Source: Halohasta litorea (GTDB lineage Archaea; Halobacteriota; Halobacteria; Halobacteriales; Haloferacaceae). Taken from it: a DNA stretch of 64,000 bases. The stretch covers positions 558,001-622,000 of the forward strand of contig NZ_JANHDJ010000001.1 of the NCBI RefSeq assembly GCF_024494645.1. The letters are read 5' to 3'. Position 1 is the first letter of the stretch, and the number at the start of each line of letters is the position of its first letter. The notes under the pieces are model-generated. The model was not told where the DNA came from. It saw only the letters and a program-made list of their open reading frames with translations, and searched no databases. Made by a program: the position numbers and the translations under genes. Positions 16,904 to 25,182 of the stretch are shown here, in pieces.

Positions 16904-17035
16904 TCAGTCGAACACGTTAACAATCGCTTTTAGGAGGAATCCGACGGTCCGTATCCCCTCTACGACCATCTCCACGCCATTGATAACTCGTTTCCAAATA
17001 CTGGTGTTCGCACTCTCATTGTCGTTACTCGACAT
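16904..17035 (-). CDS. Short hydrophobic peptide, 43 residues
   Basis: ATG at 17035 to TGA at 16904-16906. The first 12 residues are Ser/Asn/Glu-rich (MSSNDNESANTS). The rest is an amphipathic or membrane-seeking helix with Val, Ile, Leu and Phe, ending VNVFD. A TTTTATT element at about 17058-17064 lies 22 nt before the ATG, which fits a leaderless transcript. These features make it look like a real small gene in the 293-bp space between the DUF357 and cysS genes. The function is unknown, and an overlapping plus-strand frame is less convincing. Confidence 0.5.
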   Translation of the reverse strand: MSSNDNESANTSIWKRVINGVEMVVEGIRTVGFLLKAIVNVFD

Positions 17036-17128
17036 TGACGGTTGTTCCGAGACTGTCAATAAAAGAGTACTGTACGATTACAACGAACAGACGATTTAGG
17101 GAGACTGATAACACGTTACCTGCCGACT

Positions 17129-17144
17129 GGTAGCTGCCGACTAC
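17129..17144. repeat. Copy of the GGTAG...ACTAC dyad motif beyond the cysS 3' end
   Basis: GGTAGCTGCCGACTAC lies 25 bp past the cysS stop. It is followed by CGAACC and GGTTCG (17146-17165), a second small inverted repeat. Together they could form a terminator-like RNA structure for cysS. It matches the motif at 2771-2786 and 10652-10668. Confidence 0.4.
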
Positions 17145-17168
17145 TCGAACCGAATGCTTGGTTCGTGG

Positions 17169-18647
17169 CTACTCGATTCGGAACGTCGACCCATCACCGT
17201 CGTCTTCGACCTGCACGCCCAGTGCCTCCAGTTTGTCCCGAAGGGCGTCGGCCTGCTCGTAGTCGCCCGCGTCGCGGGCGTCCTCTCGAACGTCGAGAAC
17301 GAGTTCGACGAGATCATTCGCGATCCCGACATCGCCGTCGGTGACGGTCTCGAACTGCAGGCCAAAGGCGTCGCCGCCGAATCGCTCGAAGGTCTCGACC
17401 GCTTTTTTAAGTCCTTGATAATCGAACTGCTCGGCTGCGTCGACGTGTTTGTTGACCGCCGTCGTCAGTTCGAGTAAGGCGGCCATCGCCTCCCGGACGT
17501 TGAAATCGTCGTTCATCGCCGCGGTGAACTTGGCTTCGGTCTCCTCGACCGCCTCACGGAGGTCCTCGTCGGCGACTTTCGCGCGGCAATCGACCGAATC
17601 GAGGGCCGAAACGGCCGTCTCGTAGGCTCGCTGGAGGCGATCCCACCGCTCTTCGGCTTCAGCCATCGCGTCCTCCGAGAAGGTCTGTTTCGAGCCGTAC
17701 TCCGTCGAGAGGTAGAACGTCCGGATGACGTTGGGGCCGAACTCTTCGAGGGCTGCTTCGACGGTGAAGAAGTTGTCGAGGCTCGAACTCATCTTCTCGC
17801 CTTTGGTCTCCAGGAGCCCCGTGTGGAGCCAGTAGGTGGCGAACTGCTGGCCGGTGGCGGCCTCGCTTTGGGCGATCTCGTTTTCGTGATGCGGGAAGAC
17901 GAGGTCGTGACCGCCGATGTGGATGTCGATCTGGTCGGCCAGATGGGTCATCGACATCGCCGAGCATTCGATATGCCAGCCGGGCCGTCCCTCGCCCCAC
18001 GGCGAGTCCCACGTTTGACCCGTCGGTTTCTCCGCGCCGTGGTCGTGTTTGGCGTGCTCTTCGATGGCGGCCTCCGAGACGCCACCGGCCTTCCAGAGCG
18101 CGAAGTCCGCGGGATTGCGCTTTTCGGAGCGTTCGTCGGGTTCGCCTTGGGCTTCCAACTCGTCGACGCGCTGATTCGAGAGTTTGCCGTACTCCTCGAA
18201 GGAGGTCACGTCGAAATACACCGAGCCGTTGGTCTCGTAGGCGTGGCCTGATTCGACCAGCGTTTCGACCAACTCGATGATCTCGGGAATGTGTTCGGAG
18301 ACCCGCGGATAGACCGAGGCGCGTTTGAAGTTCAGCCCGCGCATATACTCGACGACCTTTGCGATGTAGTGGCGTGCCACGTCGGCTTCGGTCTCCCAGT
18401 CGGGCCGTTCGCCGATCCGGGCGGCGATCTTCTCGTTCACATCGGTGAAATTCTCGACGTGGGTGACGTCATAGCCCGCGACCTCCAGCCAGCGGCAGAT
18501 GACGTCGGCGTGGGTCCACAGTCGGGCGTGGCCCAGATGGGGATCGTCCGAGACCGTCAGCCCACAGACGTACACCAGGACGTCGTCGCCAGTCGGCTCG
18601 AAGGCTTCACGGTCGCCTGTCAGCGTATTCGTCACCGAAAGGGCCAT
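17169..18647 (-). CDS. cysS: Cysteinyl-tRNA synthetase
   Basis: 492 residues, full length. The class Ia active site shows the first zinc ligand in VCGLTV (Cys28), the HIGH-like motif DPHLGHARLW (35-44) and the zinc-site segment IHIGGHDLVFPHHENE. The KMSKS-like loop is GEKMSSS (about 284). A DALR-type helical domain and a small C-terminal domain complete it. The enzyme charges tRNA-Cys. It is a single gene with its own upstream region. Confidence 0.95.
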   Translation of the reverse strand: MALSVTNTLTGDREAFEPTGDDVLVYVCGLTVSDDPHLGHARLWTHADVICRWLEVAGYDVTHVENFTDVNEKIAARIGERPDWETEADVARHYIAKVVEYMRGLNFKRASVYPRVSEHIPEIIELVETLVESGHAYETNGSVYFDVTSFEEYGKLSNQRVDELEAQGEPDERSEKRNPADFALWKAGGVSEAAIEEHAKHDHGAEKPTGQTWDSPWGEGRPGWHIECSAMSMTHLADQIDIHIGGHDLVFPHHENEIAQSEAATGQQFATYWLHTGLLETKGEKMSSSLDNFFTVEAALEEFGPNVIRTFYLSTEYGSKQTFSEDAMAEAEERWDRLQRAYETAVSALDSVDCRAKVADEDLREAVEETEAKFTAAMNDDFNVREAMAALLELTTAVNKHVDAAEQFDYQGLKKAVETFERFGGDAFGLQFETVTDGDVGIANDLVELVLDVREDARDAGDYEQADALRDKLEALGVQVEDDGDGSTFRIE

Positions 18648-18704
18648 TGTTGGGAGAACACAGTCGGGGGGCCGATTTGAAGCCGTCGAAGTCGAAGCCT
18701 GTGA

Positions 18705-18995
18705 TTACCGCCGCAGCGAGTAGGCAATGAGAACGAAGCCGAGGAGAACGAAGACGCTCTCGATGATCACACCCACTGCGAGGCCGACATCCAGGAGTTC
18801 GTACACCAGCCCGGCGACCGCCGAGCCGAACAGTACCAGTCCGAAACCAGCCGCGAGATAGCCGAGCGATTCGTCTGCCGTCCGGCGATAGGCTTTGACT
18901 GCATAGTAGAGCACCGAACCGCCTGCAAGGAGCATAAGCGCCTTTACCGCGAGCAAGACGAGCGCGAGGACGGGGTCCGTCCCGGTGTGAGCCAT
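18705..18995 (-). CDS. DUF7521-like three-helix membrane protein
   Basis: 96 residues with three hydrophobic segments (about 10-30, 42-64 and 70-92). A LLAGGSVLYYAVKAYRRT motif and a LGYLAAGFGLVLFGSAVAG motif match the haloarchaeal DUF7521 pattern. In many haloarchaea such proteins sit next to winged-helix regulators, which suggests a sensor or partner role; no such regulator is adjacent here. It is transcribed toward cysS with a 57-bp gap. Confidence 0.75.
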   Translation of the reverse strand: MAHTGTDPVLALVLLAVKALMLLAGGSVLYYAVKAYRRTADESLGYLAAGFGLVLFGSAVAGLVYELLDVGLAVGVIIESVFVLLGFVLIAYSLRR

Positions 18996-19139
18996 ACCGG
19001 TCGTTCCAATGTGAGAGTAATAATATTTCCGAGTTATTGTCTACTGGTCATCAGTGTGTCACCACGGGGCTGTCCCCCCGATCCCCACAGCGAACGATCC
19101 GAACTCAATCCTTTTGAACCGGACAGTCCAACTGAGGGT

Positions 19140-19544
19140 ATGGATGATGCCGAGCGGGCCGACCTGCTCAGCCGCGTCAACCGACCGAGCGCGACCGTCG
19201 GTGCGACGATCCCCGAGACGATCACGATCCACGGCGAGGAGCTTGAACTCCGGGAGTTCCTGATCGAGACCCGAAAGGTAGACGAGATCTCACCCGAGAC
19301 CAGCGACATCCTGTCTGCAGCCAAACGAGCCTTTCGCGAGGAGCGCGCCCAGCGCGTCGAGCGACTCGAAACCGAGTCCCTCGACCGCGAGACCGCCGAA
19401 GGGCTCGCCGACGAAATCGTCGGGATCGACCGGGCGCTGAACGCCCTCGAAACGATCCGACACCCGGATTTCGGCGAGGAATCCCAGGCCTCGACGATCG
19501 ACGACCACAAGCGGTGGCTCGGCTTCCTGGAAGCCGTTCAGTAG
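19140..19544 (+). CDS. DUF5788 family protein
   Basis: 134 residues: a short N-terminal segment with PETITIHGEELELREF, followed by a long acidic helical region (EERAQRVERLETESLDRETAEGL). The pattern matches the haloarchaeal DUF5788 family, which has no known function. The ATG at 19140 is used because upstream codons lack coding character. The gene converges with the DUF7523 gene across a 13-bp gap. Confidence 0.8.
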   Translation: MDDAERADLLSRVNRPSATVGATIPETITIHGEELELREFLIETRKVDEISPETSDILSAAKRAFREERAQRVERLETESLDRETAEGLADEIVGIDRALNALETIRHPDFGEESQASTIDDHKRWLGFLEAVQ

Positions 19545-19557
19545 TCACCCTCTTCTT

Positions 19558-20079
19558 TTATATGTGATCGGCAACCGACTCGATCAGTTGGAGTGCTGTC
19601 GGTCCCTTTCGCCGCGGAACCACGACGACCATGGTTTCGGCCGCAAGGCCGGTCGCGGCGACCGGGATTTCGGCGATGCGGAGCCGGTCGAGCGTCCCGC
19701 TCAGGAGCCGGGCGTCGACATCGCCGGTCACTCGGAGAGCCGTTTGTCCGTCGGTGTCGATCCCGTTTTCATCGGCTGTCGAAACCGCTTCGGAGTAACT
19801 GACGCCGCAGCCGTCGACCTCCAGGAGCGCCTCCGGGCGGTCGGTCGGACTGAGATCGCTGTGGAGTCGAACCGTGATCGAGCGGTCGGACTGCGGGGCT
19901 GGCTCCTCGGCGGCCAACTCATCGGCGAACCGCCGGAGGGCGGTGGCGATCGCCTCGCGGTCCCCGTCGACTGGGAGCTCGTCGGCGGCGGCGGTGTAGT
20001 TGACGACTCCGGCCCGAAGTGCGTCGTACAGCGCGGGCCGGTCGCGGACGGCCTCACGGGTGGCGGCAGCGACTGACAT
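19558..20079 (-). CDS. DUF7523-like protein
   Basis: 173 residues starting MSVAAATREAVRDRPALY, a common start for this haloarchaeal family. The first 70 residues form a helix-turn-helix-like module (LYDALRAGVVNYTAAA). The rest alternates beta strands with an acidic pattern, and the end is VVVVPRRKGPTALQLIES. Family members have no established role; the second half looks like an ACT-type ligand-binding fold, which is a guess. It is divergent from the cbiX-like gene. Confidence 0.7.
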   Translation of the reverse strand: MSVAAATREAVRDRPALYDALRAGVVNYTAAADELPVDGDREAIATALRRFADELAAEEPAPQSDRSITVRLHSDLSPTDRPEALLEVDGCGVSYSEAVSTADENGIDTDGQTALRVTGDVDARLLSGTLDRLRIAEIPVAATGLAAETMVVVVPRRKGPTALQLIESVADHI

Positions 20080-20181
20080 ACCCAGTACGCACACCGAGAT
20101 CACAAGATCATTTCGCCACAGCTGAGCACCAGTAGGCCGAAACCCGAAGTCCCTAAGGCCGTTCCATTCCTTGTCATAGAT

Positions 20182-21060
20182 ATGCAATCGCTGGTAATCG
20201 TCGCCCACGGGTCACATCTCAACCCCGACTCTGCCACGCCGACACACACCCACGCTGACACCATCAGAGCAACGGGTGCGTTCGATGAGGTGCGAACCGG
20301 CTTCTGGAAGGAGGAGCCCTCGCTGCGTGAGGTACTTCGCACGGCTCGGGGAGACGACATTTACGTTGTCCCACTGTTCATCAGTGAAGGCTATTTCACC
20401 GAACGAGTCATCCCTCGCGAACTCCGGTTAGAGGGGTGGGACCCGAGCCTGTGGGAGTCCGATGGGATCTCGGCAGATACCGCCACACTGGTTGCGAGCG
20501 ATATCGACAAGGAGGTTCACTACTGCGGCCCCGTCGGCACACATGAAGCAATGACGGACGTGTTGATTCGCCGCGGGGAATCAGTAACCGGTGATCCGTC
20601 AGTCGGTGATGGGTTTGGTTTCGCGGTCGTTGGCCACGGGACCGAGCGCAACGAAAACAGTGCCAAAGCAATCGAGTACCACACCGAGCGAATCCGTGAG
20701 ACCGGTCGGTTCGACGAAGTCAAAGCGCTGTATATGGACGAAGAGCCGGAAGTCGACGATGTCACTGAGCATTTCGAAACCGAAGATATCATCGTCGTCC
20801 CGCTGTTTATCGCCGACGGATTCCACACCCAGGAAGACATCCCCGAAGACATGGGGCTGACTGACGATTACCGCAACGGGTACGATGTGCCCGCAACCGT
20901 CGAGGGCCACAGAATCTGGTATGGCGGTGCGGTCGGCACTGAGGAACTGACCGCCGATGTGGTTCTCGAACGCGCTGCCGACGCCGGTGCGGATATCGGG
21001 AACGCGATAGAGCGGGTGCGCCAGCGAACCAAACCGACGACAGGGGCGGCGGGTGATTAG
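20182..21060 (+). CDS. cbiX: CbiX-type sirohydrochlorin cobaltochelatase, two-domain
   Basis: 292 residues formed by two CbiX-like halves. The first has VIVAHGSHLNP with metal-binding His9, and the second has AVVGHGTERNENS with His152. Each half ends with a VVPLFI strand and a loop of ligand residues. This duplicated layout resembles long-form CbiX, which inserts cobalt into sirohydrochlorin early in anaerobic B12 synthesis. The gene ends one base before the DR2241-type gene, so the two form an operon. An equivalent role with another metal or tetrapyrrole cannot be excluded. Confidence 0.85.
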   Translation: MQSLVIVAHGSHLNPDSATPTHTHADTIRATGAFDEVRTGFWKEEPSLREVLRTARGDDIYVVPLFISEGYFTERVIPRELRLEGWDPSLWESDGISADTATLVASDIDKEVHYCGPVGTHEAMTDVLIRRGESVTGDPSVGDGFGFAVVGHGTERNENSAKAIEYHTERIRETGRFDEVKALYMDEEPEVDDVTEHFETEDIIVVPLFIADGFHTQEDIPEDMGLTDDYRNGYDVPATVEGHRIWYGGAVGTEELTADVVLERAADAGADIGNAIERVRQRTKPTTGAAGD

Positions 21061-22212
21061 ATGTCTGTTGTCGAACCAACGCTGTCGGAGACGCAACTGG
21101 CGGCGTTCAGAGAACAGCTTGCGGATGGGGTAATCGATCACGACGGGCTGGCTGCCGACTACGACGCCGACGAGAACGCCTATCACATCGAGACACCGGA
21201 CCGACAGACCACTGTCAGTGCCGACGGGCTCGAGACAGTCCCCGCCGAGCAGGCAGCGTACATTACGAACTGGTATTTCTACACCCAACAGGTCGGCACC
21301 GAGATCAAACAAGCGTTCTGTCAGTGGCTCGAACAGTCTGATGAACGCCCGGTTCCGGATCGCTACGCAGCGCTCGAATCCGGCATTGAGCGGGAGTGGG
21401 GGCAACTCGAAATAACGACGACCGTTTCGACCGACGGCACTCGCCACTACGAGATCCGTCACGTCGACGACAGCGACGCCGAGGCCAGCGCGCTTACGGC
21501 CCACACGGACCCGTTTGACGCCCGCGATATCGGGACACTCGATGCGGATGATCGATACCGCCCGCTCCGAACCGCGCCGTCGCTGAAACAGGGTTGGATC
21601 TTCCCCGAGCTCTCTGCAAACGGGGTGTACGACGCAGTCGAGGCGTTCTATCCGGCGACGGTCGTCAACTGGTACCGAGAAGGCCGCGGCGAGCTCGATA
21701 TCGATCACTGGCAGGACGAGCAGGACCGACAGAGCGGAATCTACAATCTCATTACGGTCCTGCCGGACGAGGCCGTCGACTGGGCGGCTGCGGCGTGCTG
21801 TGACGACTCACAGTGCCTCAAACGGCGCGAATGGGAACTTTCGGAGGACGAACCGCTCGATGCCGACGGCGGCGACGGCGTGTTCCCGTGTCGCGGGCCG
21901 TGTTCGATGGTTGTCGCTGCGGGTCGGGAGTGGGCCAAACTGGAACGGGAAGACAGCCAGACCTACGAGTTCGAGTTGACACCCACTGAAAAGGAACAGC
22001 TCGAAGCAATCATCGATGCCGTTGCGGACGACGAACTCGATGAGATTCGAGAGGCCGATATCGGTAACGGAGCCAACCGCTATCGGGTCCGGTATCTCCG
22101 TGAAAAACGGTTCGACGAGGACGGGAACCTCTCGGGAACGCCAACCCATCCCGACGCTCACGACGAGGGTCCTGGAGACGACGATCACGACGAAGAGGCA
22201 GACCAGAACTGA
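21061..22212 (+). CDS. DR2241 family protein, CbiX partner
   Basis: 383 residues. The family is named after a Deinococcus protein and regularly follows CbiX in haloarchaea. Five cysteines cluster in the middle: Cys246, Cys247 and Cys252, then Cys277 and Cys281 in FPCRGPCS. Their spacing suggests a metal or Fe-S site. The N-terminal half has a YITNWYFYTQQVG motif. The C-terminus is a very acidic tail. Tight coupling to the chelatase gene implies a role in tetrapyrrole or cobalt handling, but the function is unproven. Confidence 0.75.
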   Translation: MSVVEPTLSETQLAAFREQLADGVIDHDGLAADYDADENAYHIETPDRQTTVSADGLETVPAEQAAYITNWYFYTQQVGTEIKQAFCQWLEQSDERPVPDRYAALESGIEREWGQLEITTTVSTDGTRHYEIRHVDDSDAEASALTAHTDPFDARDIGTLDADDRYRPLRTAPSLKQGWIFPELSANGVYDAVEAFYPATVVNWYREGRGELDIDHWQDEQDRQSGIYNLITVLPDEAVDWAAAACCDDSQCLKRREWELSEDEPLDADGGDGVFPCRGPCSMVVAAGREWAKLEREDSQTYEFELTPTEKEQLEAIIDAVADDELDEIREADIGNGANRYRVRYLREKRFDEDGNLSGTPTHPDAHDEGPGDDDHDEEADQN

Positions 22213-22242
22213 TCGTCGGCAGCGTCGACCGCCGACCCCGTG

Positions 22243-22818
22243 TTAGCTTCGGCGTGTAATCGCCAGTGCGGCGACCACAGCGGCGATCACGGTCAGCGAG
22301 CCGAGAAACACCGCCGAATTTTCCGCGAGAGCCGCAACCGCGAGCCCGGCACAGACTGCGAGCGTGCCCACAGCGGCGACGCGTGGCGAGACCCCGCCGC
22401 CGACGGCCGCGGCCAGCCGCTCGCGGGGCGTCGACGGTTCCGGTTCGCTCCGCTGGGGTTTCGCCAACTCTTCGTCGACCGTGACGCGCTCGGTGACTGT
22501 TCCCGGCGGCGAGACCGTCACCGTCGTGTAGGCCGACTCGGCACCGTAGCTGGTGACGGTTTTCAGTCGCCCGGTAACGGGGGTGTCGATTCCCCTCGTT
22601 TCGATCTCGATCGACCGGCGACTGTAGGGGGCGACGTAGTGGTTGCTCTCGCCGAGGCTTGCGACTGCCGCCAGCTCCTCGTCGAGATTGAGATGGACGT
22701 GAATCGCCTCGCCGTGGTTGCGGAGCCGGATCTCGAAGGGCCCGTCAGTCTCGAACTCGGCGGGCGCGGCTATCTGGTGTAAGCCATCCCGGTTCAGGTC
22801 GACTGAGAGGCGGGCCAC
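22243..22818 (-). CDS. DUF7524-like membrane-anchored protein
   Basis: 191 residues. The N-terminal two thirds are beta-rich with a VHLNLDEELAAVASLG stretch and NHYVAPYSRRSIEIETRG, an extracytoplasmic or immunoglobulin-like pattern. Two membrane helices occupy the C-terminus (about 143-162 and 166-187). No signal peptide is visible. It matches a haloarchaeal family with no known function. Confidence 0.65.
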   Translation of the reverse strand: MARLSVDLNRDGLHQIAAPAEFETDGPFEIRLRNHGEAIHVHLNLDEELAAVASLGESNHYVAPYSRRSIEIETRGIDTPVTGRLKTVTSYGAESAYTTVTVSPPGTVTERVTVDEELAKPQRSEPEPSTPRERLAAAVGGGVSPRVAAVGTLAVCAGLAVAALAENSAVFLGSLTVIAAVVAALAITRRS

Positions 22819-22865
22819 GTTCGTGAGACGTTCCCATGTATCAAAAAGCTTCAGGCTCCCCCGAA

Positions 22866-23060
22866 TTACGCGGCCGCCTCATCCCGCATATCCGGCGGCA
22901 GCAGGTTCGGAATCCCGTCTTCGATCGGATACGACTCCCCGCACTCGGTGCAGGTGAGTGTTCCCTCCAGGATCTCCTCGTCGTCGCGTGTCTCCACGTC
23001 GAGTTCGAGGTCGTGTTTGTCGATCGGACAGCAGAGGATCTCCATGAGTGATTCTTTCAT
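22866..23060 (-). CDS. Trm112-family methyltransferase activator
   Basis: 64 residues with the start MKESLMEILCCP. Cysteines at 10, 11, 37 and 40 form the zinc knuckle, and SYPIEDGIPNLLPPDMR is the classic C-terminal strand. Trm112 binds and activates several methyltransferases of tRNA, rRNA and release factor in archaea and eukaryotes. The start at 23060 matches the family; a longer frame to 23084 adds a poor leader. Confidence 0.88.
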   Translation of the reverse strand: MKESLMEILCCPIDKHDLELDVETRDDEEILEGTLTCTECGESYPIEDGIPNLLPPDMRDEAAA

Positions 23061-23106
23061 TACTCCCTGTTCGGTGCGGATCAATCAAAAGGCTACGGGT
23101 TCGGTG

Positions 23107-23520
23107 TTAGCGCTCGACAGTCGAGGGGGGCTGGTGGGCCTGGAGGACGATCCGAATCCGGTTGGCCAGCACGTCCATATCGCCGGTTGCCTGATCACCC
23201 TTGTAAACGAACTCGGTGACGCCCGCCTCGATGGCCTCCTTGGCCAGCGGTTCGAGCGAGCGGCCGGTCAGGATAATCAGCGGCACCGACGGCACCGCCG
23301 ACTCCTCCCTGAGCGATTCGGCCAGTTCGACACCGCTCTCGTCGGGGAGTTCGTAGTTCGAGATGACACAGTCGTAGGAGCCGTTTTTCAGCGCGTTCCG
23401 CGCCTCGATGGCGGTGCTGACGGTCGTGATCACGAACTCGTGGGCAGACTCCAGGGTCTCGACGACTTTCGTCGCCATGAAATTGCTGTCCTCGACGAGC
23501 AGTATATGAGGTGTGTTCAT
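23107..23520 (-). CDS. Single-domain receiver protein lacking the phospho-acceptor aspartate
   Basis: 137 residues starting MNTPHILLVEDS. It is CheY-like, with the acidic pair Glu10/Asp11, Thr85 in IILTGR and Lys107 in FVYKGD. The position normally held by the phosphorylated Asp is Asn55, in CVISNYELPDESG. The codon is clearly AAC, so this receiver should not be phosphorylated in the usual way. It may work as a constitutive or ligand-driven pseudo-receiver. No histidine kinase is nearby. Confidence 0.8.
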   Translation of the reverse strand: MNTPHILLVEDSNFMATKVVETLESAHEFVITTVSTAIEARNALKNGSYDCVISNYELPDESGVELAESLREESAVPSVPLIILTGRSLEPLAKEAIEAGVTEFVYKGDQATGDMDVLANRIRIVLQAHQPPSTVER

Positions 23521-23580
23521 TTGGCCTTCATCTAGACTACTCCCACAAATAAATATAACATTCAATCAGAAATGATATGA

Positions 23581-23740
23581 CAGGATGTCGACGCTGCCGT
23601 CGCTGCCGTCGCTGCCGACCTCAACGACGAGGTCGAAGGCCGACTGAATGGTGTCGATCTTGAAGACCGAAAGCAGTATTCAGCTCCTCGAGAGCGTCGA
23701 AATCGGCGTTGATAGCGACAACGTCAGAAACCCCAACTAA
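23581..23740 (+). pseudogene. Possible decayed gene end in the 333-bp gap before the inositol-phosphatase gene
   Basis: From 23581 one frame reads about 36 sensible acidic residues (DLNDEVEGRLNGVDLEDR) and then turns into Arg-rich nonsense. A second frame takes over at about 23680 (LLESVEIGVDSDNVRNPN) and ends at a TAA at 23738-23740. The two could be one frame broken by an indel. The first 30 bp contain a CCGTCGCTG repeat. No start codon or promoter is visible, so this is a possible gene remnant. The rest of the gap (23521-23580) is AT-rich and probably the receiver gene's promoter. Confidence 0.3.
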
Positions 23741-23853
23741 CGCTCTCGTTGGCACCACCACCCGTTCGAATCGACTTTTTTACCGGCGCTCAAACAGCGA
23801 ACGACTGGTCCGTCGACCGACGGGATCATAGCGAACGGGATCGAGAACCCACC

Positions 23854-24654
23854 ATGCAGCAGTCGACAGCCGCCCTCGCGGCGGTCGCACGCGAGGCCGT
23901 CCAGGACACCGGCGACTATCTCCGCGAGGCGTTCAGAAACGGCCGCGTCGAGGGCGACTACGACAGCCTCGACGTGAAGGCGGTTGCCGACCGCGAGGCC
24001 CAACAGCGGGTTCGGTCGGTGATCGAGGCCAACTACCCCGACCACGCCTTCGATGGCGAGGAGTCCGACTTTACCACCACAGACCACGACTACCGTTGGG
24101 TGGTCGACCCGCTTGACGGCACCAACAACTTTGCCAGCGGCCTCCCGAAGTTCGCTTCCGCGGTCGCCGTCCTTTATAAGAGAGCGCCGGTCGTAGCGGC
24201 GATCTACGAGCCGCTGGTCGACGACTTATATATCGCCGAACGTGACGGAGGCGCAACGCTCAACGGCGAGCCGCTTCGGGCGGCCGATGGCTCGTCGCTC
24301 CCGCTGGCTCACGGCACGGTCGCGTTCGTGGTCGGCCTCGGTGCTGTGACCGACCCCGAGTTGGCCCAGCAGGTCGAGACGCTCGAAGACGCGCTGGGGG
24401 ACCACTGCAAGCGCGTCGTGACGACGTGGGCCCCCTGTGTCGACTGGGGGCTGCTCGCCCGCGGTTCGATCGAGGGGCTTGTGGCGTTTCATCCCGACGG
24501 CTACGAACAGCACGCCGGGAGCCTGCTTGCAGCCGAAAGCGGGATCGAGGCCGTCGACACGGTCGACGAAAACGGTCGGTACGTCGGCGCGCCCGACGCC
24601 GAGACGGCCGCCCGGCTTGCCGAAACCGTCGACGAGACCCTCTCGGGGTATTGA
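23854..24654 (+). CDS. Inositol monophosphatase / FBPase-family phosphatase
   Basis: 266 residues. Metal ligands are seen in FDGEE (Glu69/Glu70) and WVVDPLDGTNNF (Asp85, Asp88). The C-terminal WDxxAG motif of the family reads YEQHAG here, so the usual Asp is Glu. This conservative change may alter metal binding or substrate. Family members act on inositol phosphate, fructose bisphosphate or related sugars. The gene precedes the PH-domain operon by 69 bp. Confidence 0.83.
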   Translation: MQQSTAALAAVAREAVQDTGDYLREAFRNGRVEGDYDSLDVKAVADREAQQRVRSVIEANYPDHAFDGEESDFTTTDHDYRWVVDPLDGTNNFASGLPKFASAVAVLYKRAPVVAAIYEPLVDDLYIAERDGGATLNGEPLRAADGSSLPLAHGTVAFVVGLGAVTDPELAQQVETLEDALGDHCKRVVTTWAPCVDWGLLARGSIEGLVAFHPDGYEQHAGSLLAAESGIEAVDTVDENGRYVGAPDAETAARLAETVDETLSGY

Positions 24655-24723
24655 GACTTATACGGCCGCCGCCACTACATCCGGTATGTTTGGGTGTCGC
24701 CGACGTAGTCGGGAGGCAGGCGA

Positions 24724-25182
24724 ATGAACGATCTCCATCCACGGATCAGAGTGATCTGGATTCTCCGGGCGGTCGTCGTTGCGGTCGTCGTCGGAGCCGT
24801 GGGTGTCGGCATGGCGACCTTCTTCGACGTCTCGCCGCTGCCCCCGGTCGGGTTCGCCGTCCTCCTGGTGATCGTCGGTGTGATCCACGCAATCTTGCGC
24901 TACCGCAACTGGGCCTACGTCGTCCGTGCGGACGCGATCTATCTCGAACGCGGCGTGTTCACCGAGATCCGGACCGAGGTCCCGCTGGTCCGCATCCAGC
25001 ACGTCGACTCCCGGCGGTCGGCGTTCGAACGGCTCGTGGGACTGGCCAGCACCGTCGTCTACACGGCAGGCTCCCGCGGGGCGGACGTGACGATTCCGGG
25101 GCTGACACCGGGCGAGGCTGACGCCCTCCGCAAGCGACTGAAAGGGCTCGTCATCGAAAGCGACGGGGAGGACGCCGTGTGA
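24724..25182 (+). CDS. PH domain (bPH2, YdbS-like) membrane protein
   Basis: 152 residues. Two adjacent N-terminal helices (about 13-33 and 36-56) are followed by a bacterial PH-like domain with YLERGVFTEIRTEVPLVRIQ and VDSRRSAFERLVGLAST. The domain is a small barrel that may bind lipid or protein. A 13-codon frame at 24685 ends in the ATGA of this start, possibly a leader or chance. The stop overlaps the start of the larger PH protein (GTGA). Confidence 0.8.
   Translation: MNDLHPRIRVIWILRAVVVAVVVGAVGVGMATFFDVSPLPPVGFAVLLVIVGVIHAILRYRNWAYVVRADAIYLERGVFTEIRTEVPLVRIQHVDSRRSAFERLVGLASTVVYTAGSRGADVTIPGLTPGEADALRKRLKGLVIESDGEDAV

Noticed and set aside
16872-17099. 75-codon plus-strand frame overlapping the DUF357 stop
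   Set aside because: Composition is Thr/Ile/Ser-rich without family traits, and the opposite-strand peptide fits the promoter pattern better.
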